Origin: a bacterium
GTDB lineage: Bacteria > Auribacterota > UBA3054
Reading direction: 5' to 3'
NCBI GenBank assembly: GCA_017444325.1
Contig: JAFSWV010000032.1
Coordinates: 1-9,971 of the forward strand
DNA length: 9,971 nt
Shown here: positions 1 to 6,844 of the stretch, piece by piece
Layout: every line of letters starts with the position of its first letter
Position numbering within the stretch: position 1 is the first letter of the stretch
The notes under the pieces: model-generated
Told to the model about the DNA's origin: nothing
What the model saw: the letters and a program-made list of their open reading frames with translations, nothing else
Database searches by the model: none
Position numbers and translations under genes: made by a program

Positions 1-1656
1 GCTGACGTAGGCGCCGACCTGGTCGGTAAAGTTGAAGCCAACATTCCGGAAGACGACCCCCGCAACCCCGCCACCATCGCTGACAACGTCGGCGACAACG
101 TGGGCGACGTTGCCGGTATGGGCGCCGACCTCTACGAATCCTACTGCGGTTCCGTTCTGGCCACCGCTTCTCTGGGCGCCGCTCTCGGCACCGGCGAAGG
201 CGCTGTCGCCAACCCGCTGAGCTTCGTCTTAGCTCCGATGCTCATCGCCGCTGTCGGTATTCTGCTCTCCATCGTCGGCATCTTCCTGGTCCGCTGCAAA
301 GAAGGCGCGACCCAGAAGAACCTGCTCAGAGCTCTGGCGACCGGTACCTGGACCAGCACGGCCCTCATCATCGTCGCCGCTTTCTTCATCATTCAGGCTC
401 TCGGCCTGCCCGTGGGTCTCTTCGGCTCCGTGGTGGCTGGCCTTGTCGCCGGCGTCATTATCGGCCAGGCGACCGAATACTACACTTCCGATGAATACAA
501 ACCCACCAAGGGTATCGCCAATCAGGCCAACATGGGCGCCGCCACGACCATCATCGACGGTCTGGCTGTCGGTATGTTCTCCTCTGGCATCCCTGTCGTG
601 ACGATCTGCATCGCCATCCTGGCCGCCTTCGGCATGGCCGGCGGCTTCGGCAACGCCAGCCTGGGCCTCTACGGCATCTCCATTGCGGCTGTCGGTATGC
701 TCGCCACTCTGGGCATCACCCTTGCCACTGACGCTTACGGCCCGATCGCCGACAACGCCGGCGGCAACGCCGAAATGTCCGGCATGCCCGCCGAAGTCCG
801 CACCAGGACCGACGCGCTCGACTCCCTCGGCAACACGACGGCCGCGACCGGCAAAGGCTTCGCCATCGGTTCCGCCGCCCTTACCGCCATGGCCCTTTTG
901 GCCGCTTATCTTGAGGAAGTCAAGATCTGGCTCGGCAAGCTTTTGATCTCCGCTCCGGATTCCGCTTGCCTGAACGTCGTCAAGAAATACTTCGAAGGCC
1001 AGGGCGACCTTAAGGCCGCCATCAGCGGCATCGGCATGAAAGACTTCGTCTCCATGTACGACCTCAGCCTTCTGAACCCCCTGCTCCTCTGCGGCCTCTT
1101 CATCGGCGCCATGATGGCTTTCGTCTTCTGCGCCATGACCATGAAAGCCGTCGGCCGCGCCGCCGGCGCCATGGTTCAGGAAGTCCGTCGTCAGTTCAAG
1201 GAGATCGCCGGCATCATGGAAGGAACCGGCAAGCCTGACTACGCCCGCTGCGTGGCTATTTCCACGGCCGGCGCTCAGAAAGAAATGCTGATCCCCTCTC
1301 TCTTGGCCATCATCGTCCCCGTCGTTACCGGCTTGGTCCTCGGCGTGGCTGGCGTCCTTGGTCTTCTGGCCGGCGGCCTGACCGCCGGTTTCGTCCTGGC
1401 CTGCATGCTTAACAACGCGGGCGGCGCTCGGGACAACGCCAAGAAGTTCATCGAACGCGGCAACCATGGCGGCAAGGGCTCCGAAGCTCACAAAGCTGCG
1501 GTGGTCGGCGACACGGTCGGCGATCCTTGCAAAGACACCTCCGGCCCGGCCCTGAACATTCTCATCAAGCTGATGAGCATGGTCTCCGTGGTCTTCACCC
1601 CGGTCGTCGTCAAGTTCGCTCCTGTCATCCAGGAATGGCTCGGCCTCATCAAGTAA
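1..1656 (+). CDS. hppA: Membrane-bound K+-dependent, Na+-type pyrophosphatase (5' truncated)
   Basis: Integral membrane pyrophosphatase that hydrolyses cytoplasmic PPi to pump cations out of the cell. The reading frame is already open at base 1, so the N-terminus (probably 150 or more residues of a usual ~670-700) lies upstream; the GTG at 100 is internal. Visible catalytic motifs are ADVGADLVGK (codons 1-10), EDDPRNPATIADNVGDNVGD (17-36) and, near the C-terminus, GGKGSEAHKAAVVGDTVGDP (490-509). Multiple hydrophobic helices lie between them. The motif GNTTAATGKG carries Ala at codon 281 and Gly at 284, the pair typical of K+-dependent enzymes (K+-independent ones have Lys and Thr). The ADLYESY motif places Glu at codon 46, the position known for Na+-transporting members. 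Na+ pumping is therefore inferred; dual Na+/H+ pumping cannot be excluded because its determinants lie partly upstream. Odd residues: Arg at codon 477 and Cys at 510, where family members usually have Trp and Phe. Followed by yajC after 10 bp. Confidence 0.96.
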   Translation, partial: ADVGADLVGKVEANIPEDDPRNPATIADNVGDNVGDVAGMGADLYESYCGSVLATASLGAALGTGEGAVANPLSFVLAPMLIAAVGILLSIVGIFLVRCKEGATQKNLLRALATGTWTSTALIIVAAFFIIQALGLPVGLFGSVVAGLVAGVIIGQATEYYTSDEYKPTKGIANQANMGAATTIIDGLAVGMFSSGIPVVTICIAILAAFGMAGGFGNASLGLYGISIAAVGMLATLGITLATDAYGPIADNAGGNAEMSGMPAEVRTRTDALDSLGNTTAATGKGFAIGSAALTAMALLAAYLEEVKIWLGKLLISAPDSACLNVVKKYFEGQGDLKAAISGIGMKDFVSMYDLSLLNPLLLCGLFIGAMMAFVFCAMTMKAVGRAAGAMVQEVRRQFKEIAGIMEGTGKPDYARCVAISTAGAQKEMLIPSLLAIIVPVVTGLVLGVAGVLGLLAGGLTAGFVLACMLNNAGGARDNAKKFIERGNHGGKGSEAHKAAVVGDTVGDPCKDTSGPALNILIKLMSMVSVVFTPVVVKFAPVIQEWLGLIK

Positions 1657-1666
1657 AATTACGAAT

Positions 1667-2101
1667 ATGAAAAAATATTTCGCGTTTGTTTCAACTCTTC
1701 TCCTGAGCGCCCTCGCTTGGGCGGATGAAGTCGCGACGGAAACAGCGGCGGCGGTCGACACCGCCGCCGCCGAGGCCGCCCCGGCGGCTGAAGGCGCGGT
1801 CAAGCAGCCGGGCCTCTTCGGCAATCCGCTCATCATGATGCTGATCCTTCTGGCGGCGATGTACTTCCTTATGATCGCCCCGCAGCGCAAGCAGAAGAAG
1901 CAGCGCGAGCAGATGATGGCCGCTCTTAAAGAGGGCGACCGCATTATGACCCAGAGCGGCGTTTACGGAACCATCAAGAAGATCAAAGAAGAATCCATAA
2001 GGCTTCAGATCGATGATCAGACCAAGACGACCATCGAGCTCTCCAAGAACGCCATCGCCATGGTCGTGAAGGAAGAGGAAACGAAGCCTGCCGAAAAGTA
2101 A
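1667..2101 (+). CDS. yajC: Sec translocon accessory protein YajC, with signal-like N-terminus
   Basis: Small inner-membrane protein that associates with SecD and SecF and supports SecYEG-mediated export. The order in the 144-residue protein is: a signal-peptide-like segment (1-19, ending AWA before DE), an Ala/Glu-rich linker (20-45), one transmembrane helix (about 53-70), the basic juxtamembrane segment APQRKQKKQR (71-80; families usually have RPQxKR), then the soluble YajC domain with EGDRIMTQSGVYGTIKKI (89-106). E. coli YajC is about 110 residues, so this one has a longer N-terminus. The ATG at 1667 is the only start that gives the hydrophobic N-terminus. No Shine-Dalgarno is visible in the 10-bp gap after hppA. 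The Ala linker is encoded by a strong GC hairpin (1745-1770). Proximity to secDF fits the common yajC-secD-secF arrangement, interrupted here by one unknown gene. Confidence 0.93.
   Translation: MKKYFAFVSTLLLSALAWADEVATETAAAVDTAAAEAAPAAEGAVKQPGLFGNPLIMMLILLAAMYFLMIAPQRKQKKQREQMMAALKEGDRIMTQSGVYGTIKKIKEESIRLQIDDQTKTTIELSKNAIAMVVKEEETKPAEK
1745..1770 (+). other. GC-rich hairpin inside yajC
   Basis: A perfect 11-bp inverted repeat, GCGGCGGCGGT / ACCGCCGCCGC, is separated by the 4-base loop CGAC. It encodes Ala-Ala-Ala-Val-Asp-Thr-Ala-Ala-Ala of the linker after the signal-like segment; symmetry arises because the first three alanines use GCG and the last three GCC. No T-run follows, so it is not a terminator. 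It may be only a by-product of Ala-rich coding, or may slow ribosomes on the nascent signal segment. Confidence 0.5.
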
Positions 2102-2104
2102 AAA

Positions 2105-2833
2105 ATGCCAAGTAAGTTTCACAAATATCTCAAAAAGATAAGCCTCTCCCTCGTAGGGGGAGTCTTCGCTCTGGCTCTGGGACTTCTGCTTTTGGTCCCG
2201 GAAGCCCAGAGCGGTGAAACTTACGGCGTATGTGCGCTGAGGCCGCAGAAACCGAAGGTTGCCAGTGACAGGAAGAAAATGAATCACGGCAACCGCACCG
2301 TCGTAAGGCAGAACTATTACAACATCCAGAGAAGGACCTACGGACCCACGGACGTCATGTTTAGGAAGGAAAGGACTCTGGGGCCGCTTACGACCAACAT
2401 GGTCATGATGGTGACGGCAGACGGTACGACGCAGCACGTTATGAGGATCACTCATAAGAAAAAAAGCGAAACGCCCAGCGGCGTCAACAGGGTCGGCCGC
2501 AAGGGCAAACGGGATAAAGCGCAGAAGGACGCGGTAGAGAAAGCGAAAAAAGACGCCCGCGGCTTCCAGACTGATTCCAAAAAGACCAACGATTTCGGCG
2601 CCCTCAGATTCCAGAAAGCCACTCCTCCCACCAGCTCGGTCCAGACCGCCAGCGCGCCAAAGGCCTCGCATGATCCTGCCCGCGCCAAAAAAAGTTTAAG
2701 CGAGCGCCACACTAAAATGAACGCCACGCTTCTAAAGGCGAGGCAGCGCGAGACGGCGGAGGAACTCGGCGCCCCCATTCAGACTCCCCGCGCAACATAT
2801 GCAGACGCGGACGACGCCGACACAAGTTTTTAA
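2105..2833 (+). CDS. Unrecognised signal-anchored basic protein between yajC and secDF
   Basis: I do not recognise this 242-residue protein. It begins with a basic stretch (KFHKYLKK, residues 4-11) and a hydrophobic segment (about 13-31), then PEAQSGE, which reads as either a cleavable signal peptide or a membrane anchor. The rest is strongly basic and low in hydrophobic residues: a lysine-rich region around 115-160 (HKKKSE, RKGKRDKAQKD, EKAKKDAR), a Ser/Thr/Pro/Ala-rich region around 170-190, another basic helix-like stretch around 190-218, and an acidic tail ending DADDADTSF. It is likely mostly disordered. It starts 3 bp after yajC (TAAAAAATG) without a Shine-Dalgarno, so it is probably co-transcribed with yajC. 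Position just upstream of secDF with an export signal recalls secretion-monitoring arrest peptides such as SecM, VemP, ApdA and ApdP, but no known arrest motif (SecM-type or RAPP/RAPG) is seen. A lineage-specific periplasmic or RNA/peptidoglycan-binding protein is equally possible. Codon use is less C-biased than its neighbours. Confidence 0.8.
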   Translation: MPSKFHKYLKKISLSLVGGVFALALGLLLLVPEAQSGETYGVCALRPQKPKVASDRKKMNHGNRTVVRQNYYNIQRRTYGPTDVMFRKERTLGPLTTNMVMMVTADGTTQHVMRITHKKKSETPSGVNRVGRKGKRDKAQKDAVEKAKKDARGFQTDSKKTNDFGALRFQKATPPTSSVQTASAPKASHDPARAKKSLSERHTKMNATLLKARQRETAEELGAPIQTPRATYADADDADTSF

Positions 2834-2971
2834 AGCGGACAGGCGTTATTAAAGAACAGGAAGTTCTTCAATTTTCGTCCCGCAAAATTAAGCGGGCCGT
2901 CTTTCCGCCCCCTTCTGAATTTGAATATAAATTAATAACAAATAAACAACCCTAAATATCTTTTAACTTTT
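2834..2971 (+). promoter_or_regulatory. Leader region of secDF with two small inverted repeats
   Basis: The 138-bp gap contains AAGAAC-5 nt-GTTCTT (2852-2868) and CCCGC-8 nt-GCGGG (2879-2896). The GCGGG arm could alternatively pair over 4 bp with CCGC at 2905-2908. Neither repeat has a proper T-run, so neither is a convincing terminator. From about 2911 the sequence turns very AT-rich, with TATAAA at 2926-2931 as a possible -10 but only a weak match for a -35. The last bases before the secDF ATG are U-rich (TTTTAACTTTT) with no Shine-Dalgarno. A separate secDF promoter or a structured leader is inferred; read-through from yajC is also possible. Confidence 0.35.
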
Positions 2972-5836
2972 ATGAAACTCTCAACCAGATTTATTATCAT
3001 CGCGATCGTCATTGCGGCTTGCATCGCGTTCATTCATCCCTCCATCCGCTGGGCCACCTATGACAACGCCCAGCGCGTCGCCCTTAACGGCGACCCCATG
3101 TCCAAGAACGCCGACGAGGCCATCGGACAGTGGAAACTCAACCAGCCCCCTCAGGACGCCCCCTTCGGTCAGAGACTGGCCTACAGCATTAAGAAATGGT
3201 GGCAGGGCGACCGCTCCAAAGTCTTGAACCTCGGTCTTGACCTTCAGGGCGGCATTTCCGTCTTTTTGAAAGTTGAACTGGACGACGCCATCCAGAGCCA
3301 GCTGGAGAATCTCCGCCAGCGCGCCGTGGAATATTTCGAGGAAAACAAGATCAATTATTCCGAGATCACCGTTCCCAAAGACAAAGTCGGCGAGATCACC
3401 TTCACGTTTGCCAACGCGGAAGACGCCAAGCAGGGCTTGGACCGTCTGCAGGGCCAGGAAGACTTCACGTCCGTCCTGAACCTCCCCTCCGCTTCCGGCA
3501 CCTCCTTTACCGCCACCATGCGTCAGGGCGAGCAGGACAACCTCCGCCGCCGCGCCCTTGACCAGGCCCGCCACGTGGTCGAGAACCGCGTCAACGAGCT
3601 CGGTCTGACCGAACCGCAGATCCAGGTCGAAGAACCGGCCCGCATCATCCTTCAGCTCCCCGGCGAAAAGGACCCCAACAGAGTCCGCGAACTTTTGAAG
3701 AAGACCGCCCAGCTCAGCTTCCACGTCGTGGCTGACGCCAAGCGCAGCGACTCCTGCATCAAGAGCATCATTCGTCTGAAGAAGGCCGACAAGATCGACG
3801 AGAAGATCTTCCCCTCCTCCGGCACGACCGACCGCGGCGTTCCTTATACGACCTATAGGATCAGAACGACCGATTTCGAATATTTCAAGAAGCTGCTTGA
3901 GGACCCCGAAGTCCAGCGCCGCATTCCCCGCAACTGCACCCTGATGATCGGCAAAGAAGACGCCGACCGCCGTCAGGACGGCGAAAAGACCAGAGAGCTG
4001 ACGCTCGTTGAGAACGCGGTCGCCATCGACGGCTCCTGCGTGAAAGACGCCAACGTCCAGATGGACGCCAGAGTCAACCGCATCGTGGCTCTGAAGCTCA
4101 ATTCCGCCGGCCGCAACAGCCTCTCCAAGATCTCCCAGGTCGCGGAGCGCAAATATCTCAGTGAAAACAAAGTGACCCAGCTGGCCATCTGCCTTGACGA
4201 CCTGGTCTATTCCTCCCCGCTGCTTCTCACGCACATCGACGGCGATCCTATCATCACTGGCTCCTTCTCCCAGGAAGAATGCAGCGATCTGGCCCTCGTT
4301 CTGCGCAGCGGCTCTCTGCCTGCCAGACTGACTGAAGAATACAGCCAGACCGTGGGCGCGACCCTTGGCTCCGACTCCATCAAGAAGAGCATCGCGGCCT
4401 TCGTCATTGGCTTGGCTTTCGTAGTCGTCTTCATGCTCGGCTACTATCTGCTGCCCGGTGTCGTCGCTATCATTGCCCTTATACTGAACGTCCTCATCAC
4501 CATGAGCGTTCTGGCCCTCTTCCACGCCACGCTGACGCTGCCCGGCATCGCCGGTATCATCTTGTCGATCGGCATGGCCGTGGACGCCAACATCCTTATC
4601 TTCGAGCGTCTCAGAGAGGAACTCGCTTCCGGTAAGGAAGTGAAACGCGCTGTCAAAGAAGCTTTCGGCCGCGCCTTCATCACCATTCTGGACGCCAACC
4701 TGACCACCATTCTGGTCTCCATCGTCCTTTACATCTTCGGTATCGGCGCCGTCAAAGGTTTCGCCGTGACGCTGATCATCGGCATCGCCGCCAACCTTTT
4801 CACCGCGCTCTTCGTTTCCCGCAGCATCTTCGAACTGTTGCTTCTCAAATTTGAATCTGCTTCCGCTTTCAAGATGCTCCAGGCTTTCAACAACAGCCAG
4901 GTCAGATTCGTCAAGGGCGGCAAACTCATGGTCTTCATCGCTCTCGCCATCATCGTCTGCGGTCTTACCATTTTCATGATCCGCTTCACCGGCGAGAACA
5001 AAGCCATCGCCCAGGGCAAGAACCCGGCCGGCACTTCTCTCTTCACCGCTCCTCTGCAGGACGTTGACTTAACCGGCGGCGACATGATCGTCCTTAACTT
5101 CCCCAAGGAGATCAAAGTTGACGAAGTCAGAAACATCCTCAGAAGCGAAGGCCTCGGCGACAGCTACATCCAGAAAGCCGACACCAGAACGGAAGGCGTG
5201 GGCTCCCAGATCATTATCCGCTGCACCTTCGGCACTTCTGAAAAGGCTGCGGAAGCTCTGACCAAGGCCCTCCCCGACAACGCTCCTGAGACCGAACAGT
5301 CCATGCGCATCGGCCCGGCCGTCGGTAAAGAGATGAAGGTCCAGACCATTAAGTCCGTCATCATCGCCCTGATCCTGGTGCTTATCTACATCTGGTTCAG
5401 ATTCCACAACGTCAGCTTCGCTTTCGCCTCCATCATCGCTCTGACTCACGACGTTCTGATCACGCTGGCCTTCTTCGGCTTCGTGACCTACCCGCAGATG
5501 AGTCTTAACGTGATCGCGGCCTTGCTGACCATCGTGGCTTACTCTATCAACAACACCATCGTCGTTTACGACCGCATCAGGGAAAATCTCCCGCAGGTCG
5601 GCAAGCTCAGTCTCAACGAAGTCATCGACCTTTCCGTCAACCAGGTGCTTTCCCGTACCATCTGGACTTCCGCGACTACTTTGTTCACGATCCTCTCCCT
5701 GTTCCTCTTCGGCGGCGACGTGATCAAGGACTTCGCTTACGCCTTGCTGGTCGGTATGACGGCGGGCACCTTCTCCTCTATTTTCCTCGCCCCGTATCTT
5801 GTTTCCGTTTGGTTCAAGAACAAACCCAGAGTGTAA
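2972..5836 (+). CDS. secDF: Fused protein-export subunit SecDF
   Basis: Ion-gradient-driven RND-type membrane protein that pulls exported polypeptides out of SecYEG on the periplasmic side. The 954 residues join SecD and SecF in one chain. SecD half: first helix at about 6-26, LGLDLQGG at 87-94, the P1 periplasmic head with ENRVNELGLTEPQIQ and ILQLPGEKDP, then a helix bundle with GMAVDANILIFERLREE (transport Asp at 538). SecF half: first helix around 645-665, DVDLTGG at 697-703, small periplasmic domain, then helices with ALTHDVLIT (Asp 827) and VVYDRIREN (Arg 868). These three charged residues correspond to those needed for proton-driven function in Thermus SecDF. The motif usually written S-x-N-D before DRIRE reads SINN, so Asp is Asn at 861. 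The periplasmic P1 region has several cysteines. The ATG gives the expected N-terminal helix but has no Shine-Dalgarno. rmlB follows 3 bp after the stop. Confidence 0.97.
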   Translation: MKLSTRFIIIAIVIAACIAFIHPSIRWATYDNAQRVALNGDPMSKNADEAIGQWKLNQPPQDAPFGQRLAYSIKKWWQGDRSKVLNLGLDLQGGISVFLKVELDDAIQSQLENLRQRAVEYFEENKINYSEITVPKDKVGEITFTFANAEDAKQGLDRLQGQEDFTSVLNLPSASGTSFTATMRQGEQDNLRRRALDQARHVVENRVNELGLTEPQIQVEEPARIILQLPGEKDPNRVRELLKKTAQLSFHVVADAKRSDSCIKSIIRLKKADKIDEKIFPSSGTTDRGVPYTTYRIRTTDFEYFKKLLEDPEVQRRIPRNCTLMIGKEDADRRQDGEKTRELTLVENAVAIDGSCVKDANVQMDARVNRIVALKLNSAGRNSLSKISQVAERKYLSENKVTQLAICLDDLVYSSPLLLTHIDGDPIITGSFSQEECSDLALVLRSGSLPARLTEEYSQTVGATLGSDSIKKSIAAFVIGLAFVVVFMLGYYLLPGVVAIIALILNVLITMSVLALFHATLTLPGIAGIILSIGMAVDANILIFERLREELASGKEVKRAVKEAFGRAFITILDANLTTILVSIVLYIFGIGAVKGFAVTLIIGIAANLFTALFVSRSIFELLLLKFESASAFKMLQAFNNSQVRFVKGGKLMVFIALAIIVCGLTIFMIRFTGENKAIAQGKNPAGTSLFTAPLQDVDLTGGDMIVLNFPKEIKVDEVRNILRSEGLGDSYIQKADTRTEGVGSQIIIRCTFGTSEKAAEALTKALPDNAPETEQSMRIGPAVGKEMKVQTIKSVIIALILVLIYIWFRFHNVSFAFASIIALTHDVLITLAFFGFVTYPQMSLNVIAALLTIVAYSINNTIVVYDRIRENLPQVGKLSLNEVIDLSVNQVLSRTIWTSATTLFTILSLFLFGGDVIKDFAYALLVGMTAGTFSSIFLAPYLVSVWFKNKPRV

Positions 5837-5839
5837 AAT

Positions 5840-6844
5840 ATGCGTTATCTTATTACAGGCGGAGCCGGCTTCATCGGCTCCAACTTCGTCCATTTCATCA
5901 TGGACAACTATCCTGACGCCGAGGTCATCAACCTCGACAAGCTGACCTACGCCGGCAACCTCGACAACGTCAAGGAATACGTCGGGAATCCCCGCTATTC
6001 CTTCGTCCACGCCGACATCGCCGACGCCAAGGTAGTCGACGCCCTCTTCGAGAAGGGCGTCGATTACTGCGTCAACTTCGCGGCGGAGACCCACGTCGAC
6101 CGCTCCATCGGCGATCCAAGTGAATTCATCACCACCGACGTTTTCGGGACCTACGTGCTTCTGGAAGCCGCTAGAAAATTCGGCGTCAAGAAGTTCATCC
6201 AGATCTGCACCGACGAAGTTTACGGCACCATCGAGCCGGGCCGTTCATCTGTGGAGACGGATCCCCTGATGCCCAGGAACCCCTATTCCGCCAGCAAGGC
6301 GGGCGCCGACCGTTTGGCTTACAGCTATTTCGCCACCTACGGCGTGCCGGTCTGCATCACCAGGGCTTCCAACAACTACGGCATCTACCACTATCCGGAA
6401 AAGATGATCCCGCTTTTCGTCACGAACCTTCTGGAAGACCGCCCCGTTCCCATTTACGGCGACGGCAAGAACGTCCGCGACTGGCTCCACACCCTGGACC
6501 ACTGTCGCGGCATTCAGACCGTCATCGACAAAGGCGTCGTGGGCGAAGTCTATAACATCGGCGGCGGCAACGAACGCCAAAACATCGAAGTCGTCGATCT
6601 GATCTTCAAGCATCTCAACAAGCCCGACAGTTTGAAAACTTTCGTCAAGGACCGTCTCGGCCACGACAGGCGCTACTCCCTTTGCTGCGACAAGCTGAAA
6701 GCCCTCGGCTGGCAGCCTATCGTCAAATTCGAGGAAGGCCTCGCCAAGACCATCGACTGGTACGTCAACAACCGCTGGTGGTGGGAAAAATTGAAGAGCG
6801 GCGAATACTGGGAATACTATAAGAAGCAATATCAGGATCGCTAA
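5840..6844 (+). CDS. rmlB: dTDP-glucose 4,6-dehydratase
   Basis: Cytoplasmic NAD+-dependent short-chain (extended SDR) enzyme converting dTDP-glucose to dTDP-4-keto-6-deoxyglucose, the precursor of dTDP-rhamnose and other deoxysugars. The 334-residue protein shows the Rossmann motif TGGAGFIGSN (6-15), INLDKLTYAGN typical of RmlB, FAAETHVDRSI, the catalytic Thr-Asp-Glu (124-126) in CTDEVYG, YSASK with catalytic Tyr 149 and Lys 153, ASNNYG, and the substrate-site stretch GDGKNVRDWLH. The C-terminus NNRWWWEKLKSGEYWEYY is also characteristic. Length is within the family range. It starts 3 bp after secDF (TAAAATATG) without a Shine-Dalgarno and overlaps gmd by one base, so it is translationally linked to both. 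No rmlA, rmlC or rmlD is in the window; they must be elsewhere, or the product feeds another sugar. Nucleotide specificity is inferred from motifs; a different NDP-sugar substrate cannot be fully excluded. Confidence 0.93.
   Translation: MRYLITGGAGFIGSNFVHFIMDNYPDAEVINLDKLTYAGNLDNVKEYVGNPRYSFVHADIADAKVVDALFEKGVDYCVNFAAETHVDRSIGDPSEFITTDVFGTYVLLEAARKFGVKKFIQICTDEVYGTIEPGRSSVETDPLMPRNPYSASKAGADRLAYSYFATYGVPVCITRASNNYGIYHYPEKMIPLFVTNLLEDRPVPIYGDGKNVRDWLHTLDHCRGIQTVIDKGVVGEVYNIGGGNERQNIEVVDLIFKHLNKPDSLKTFVKDRLGHDRRYSLCCDKLKALGWQPIVKFEEGLAKTIDWYVNNRWWWEKLKSGEYWEYYKKQYQDR

Noticed and set aside
32..220. Short + strand open frame rich in Thr and Pro inside hppA
   Set aside because: Out-of-frame shadow of the conserved pyrophosphatase catalytic region; no ribosome binding site.
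229..1944. 571-codon minus-strand open frame opposite hppA and yajC
   Set aside because: It is opposite two clearly recognised genes and its product is rich in Asp, Gly and His without any family motif. Strong C-ending codon bias on the + strand removes stops from the complementary frame.
2687..2693. Run of seven A in the unknown gene as a programmed frameshift site
   Set aside because: The frame (AAA AAA AGT) does not fit the usual X XXY YYZ heptamer, a +1 slip meets a stop within a few codons, and there is no clear downstream stimulatory structure.
2981..4525. 514-codon minus-strand open frame opposite secDF
   Set aside because: Same bias-derived shadow; the + strand carries unmistakable SecD motifs here, and the antisense product shows no domain or signal.
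5069..6094. 341-codon minus-strand open frame spanning the secDF-rmlB junction
   Set aside because: It crosses two well-supported + strand genes, has low-complexity acidic/Val/Gly composition and no recognisable motif.
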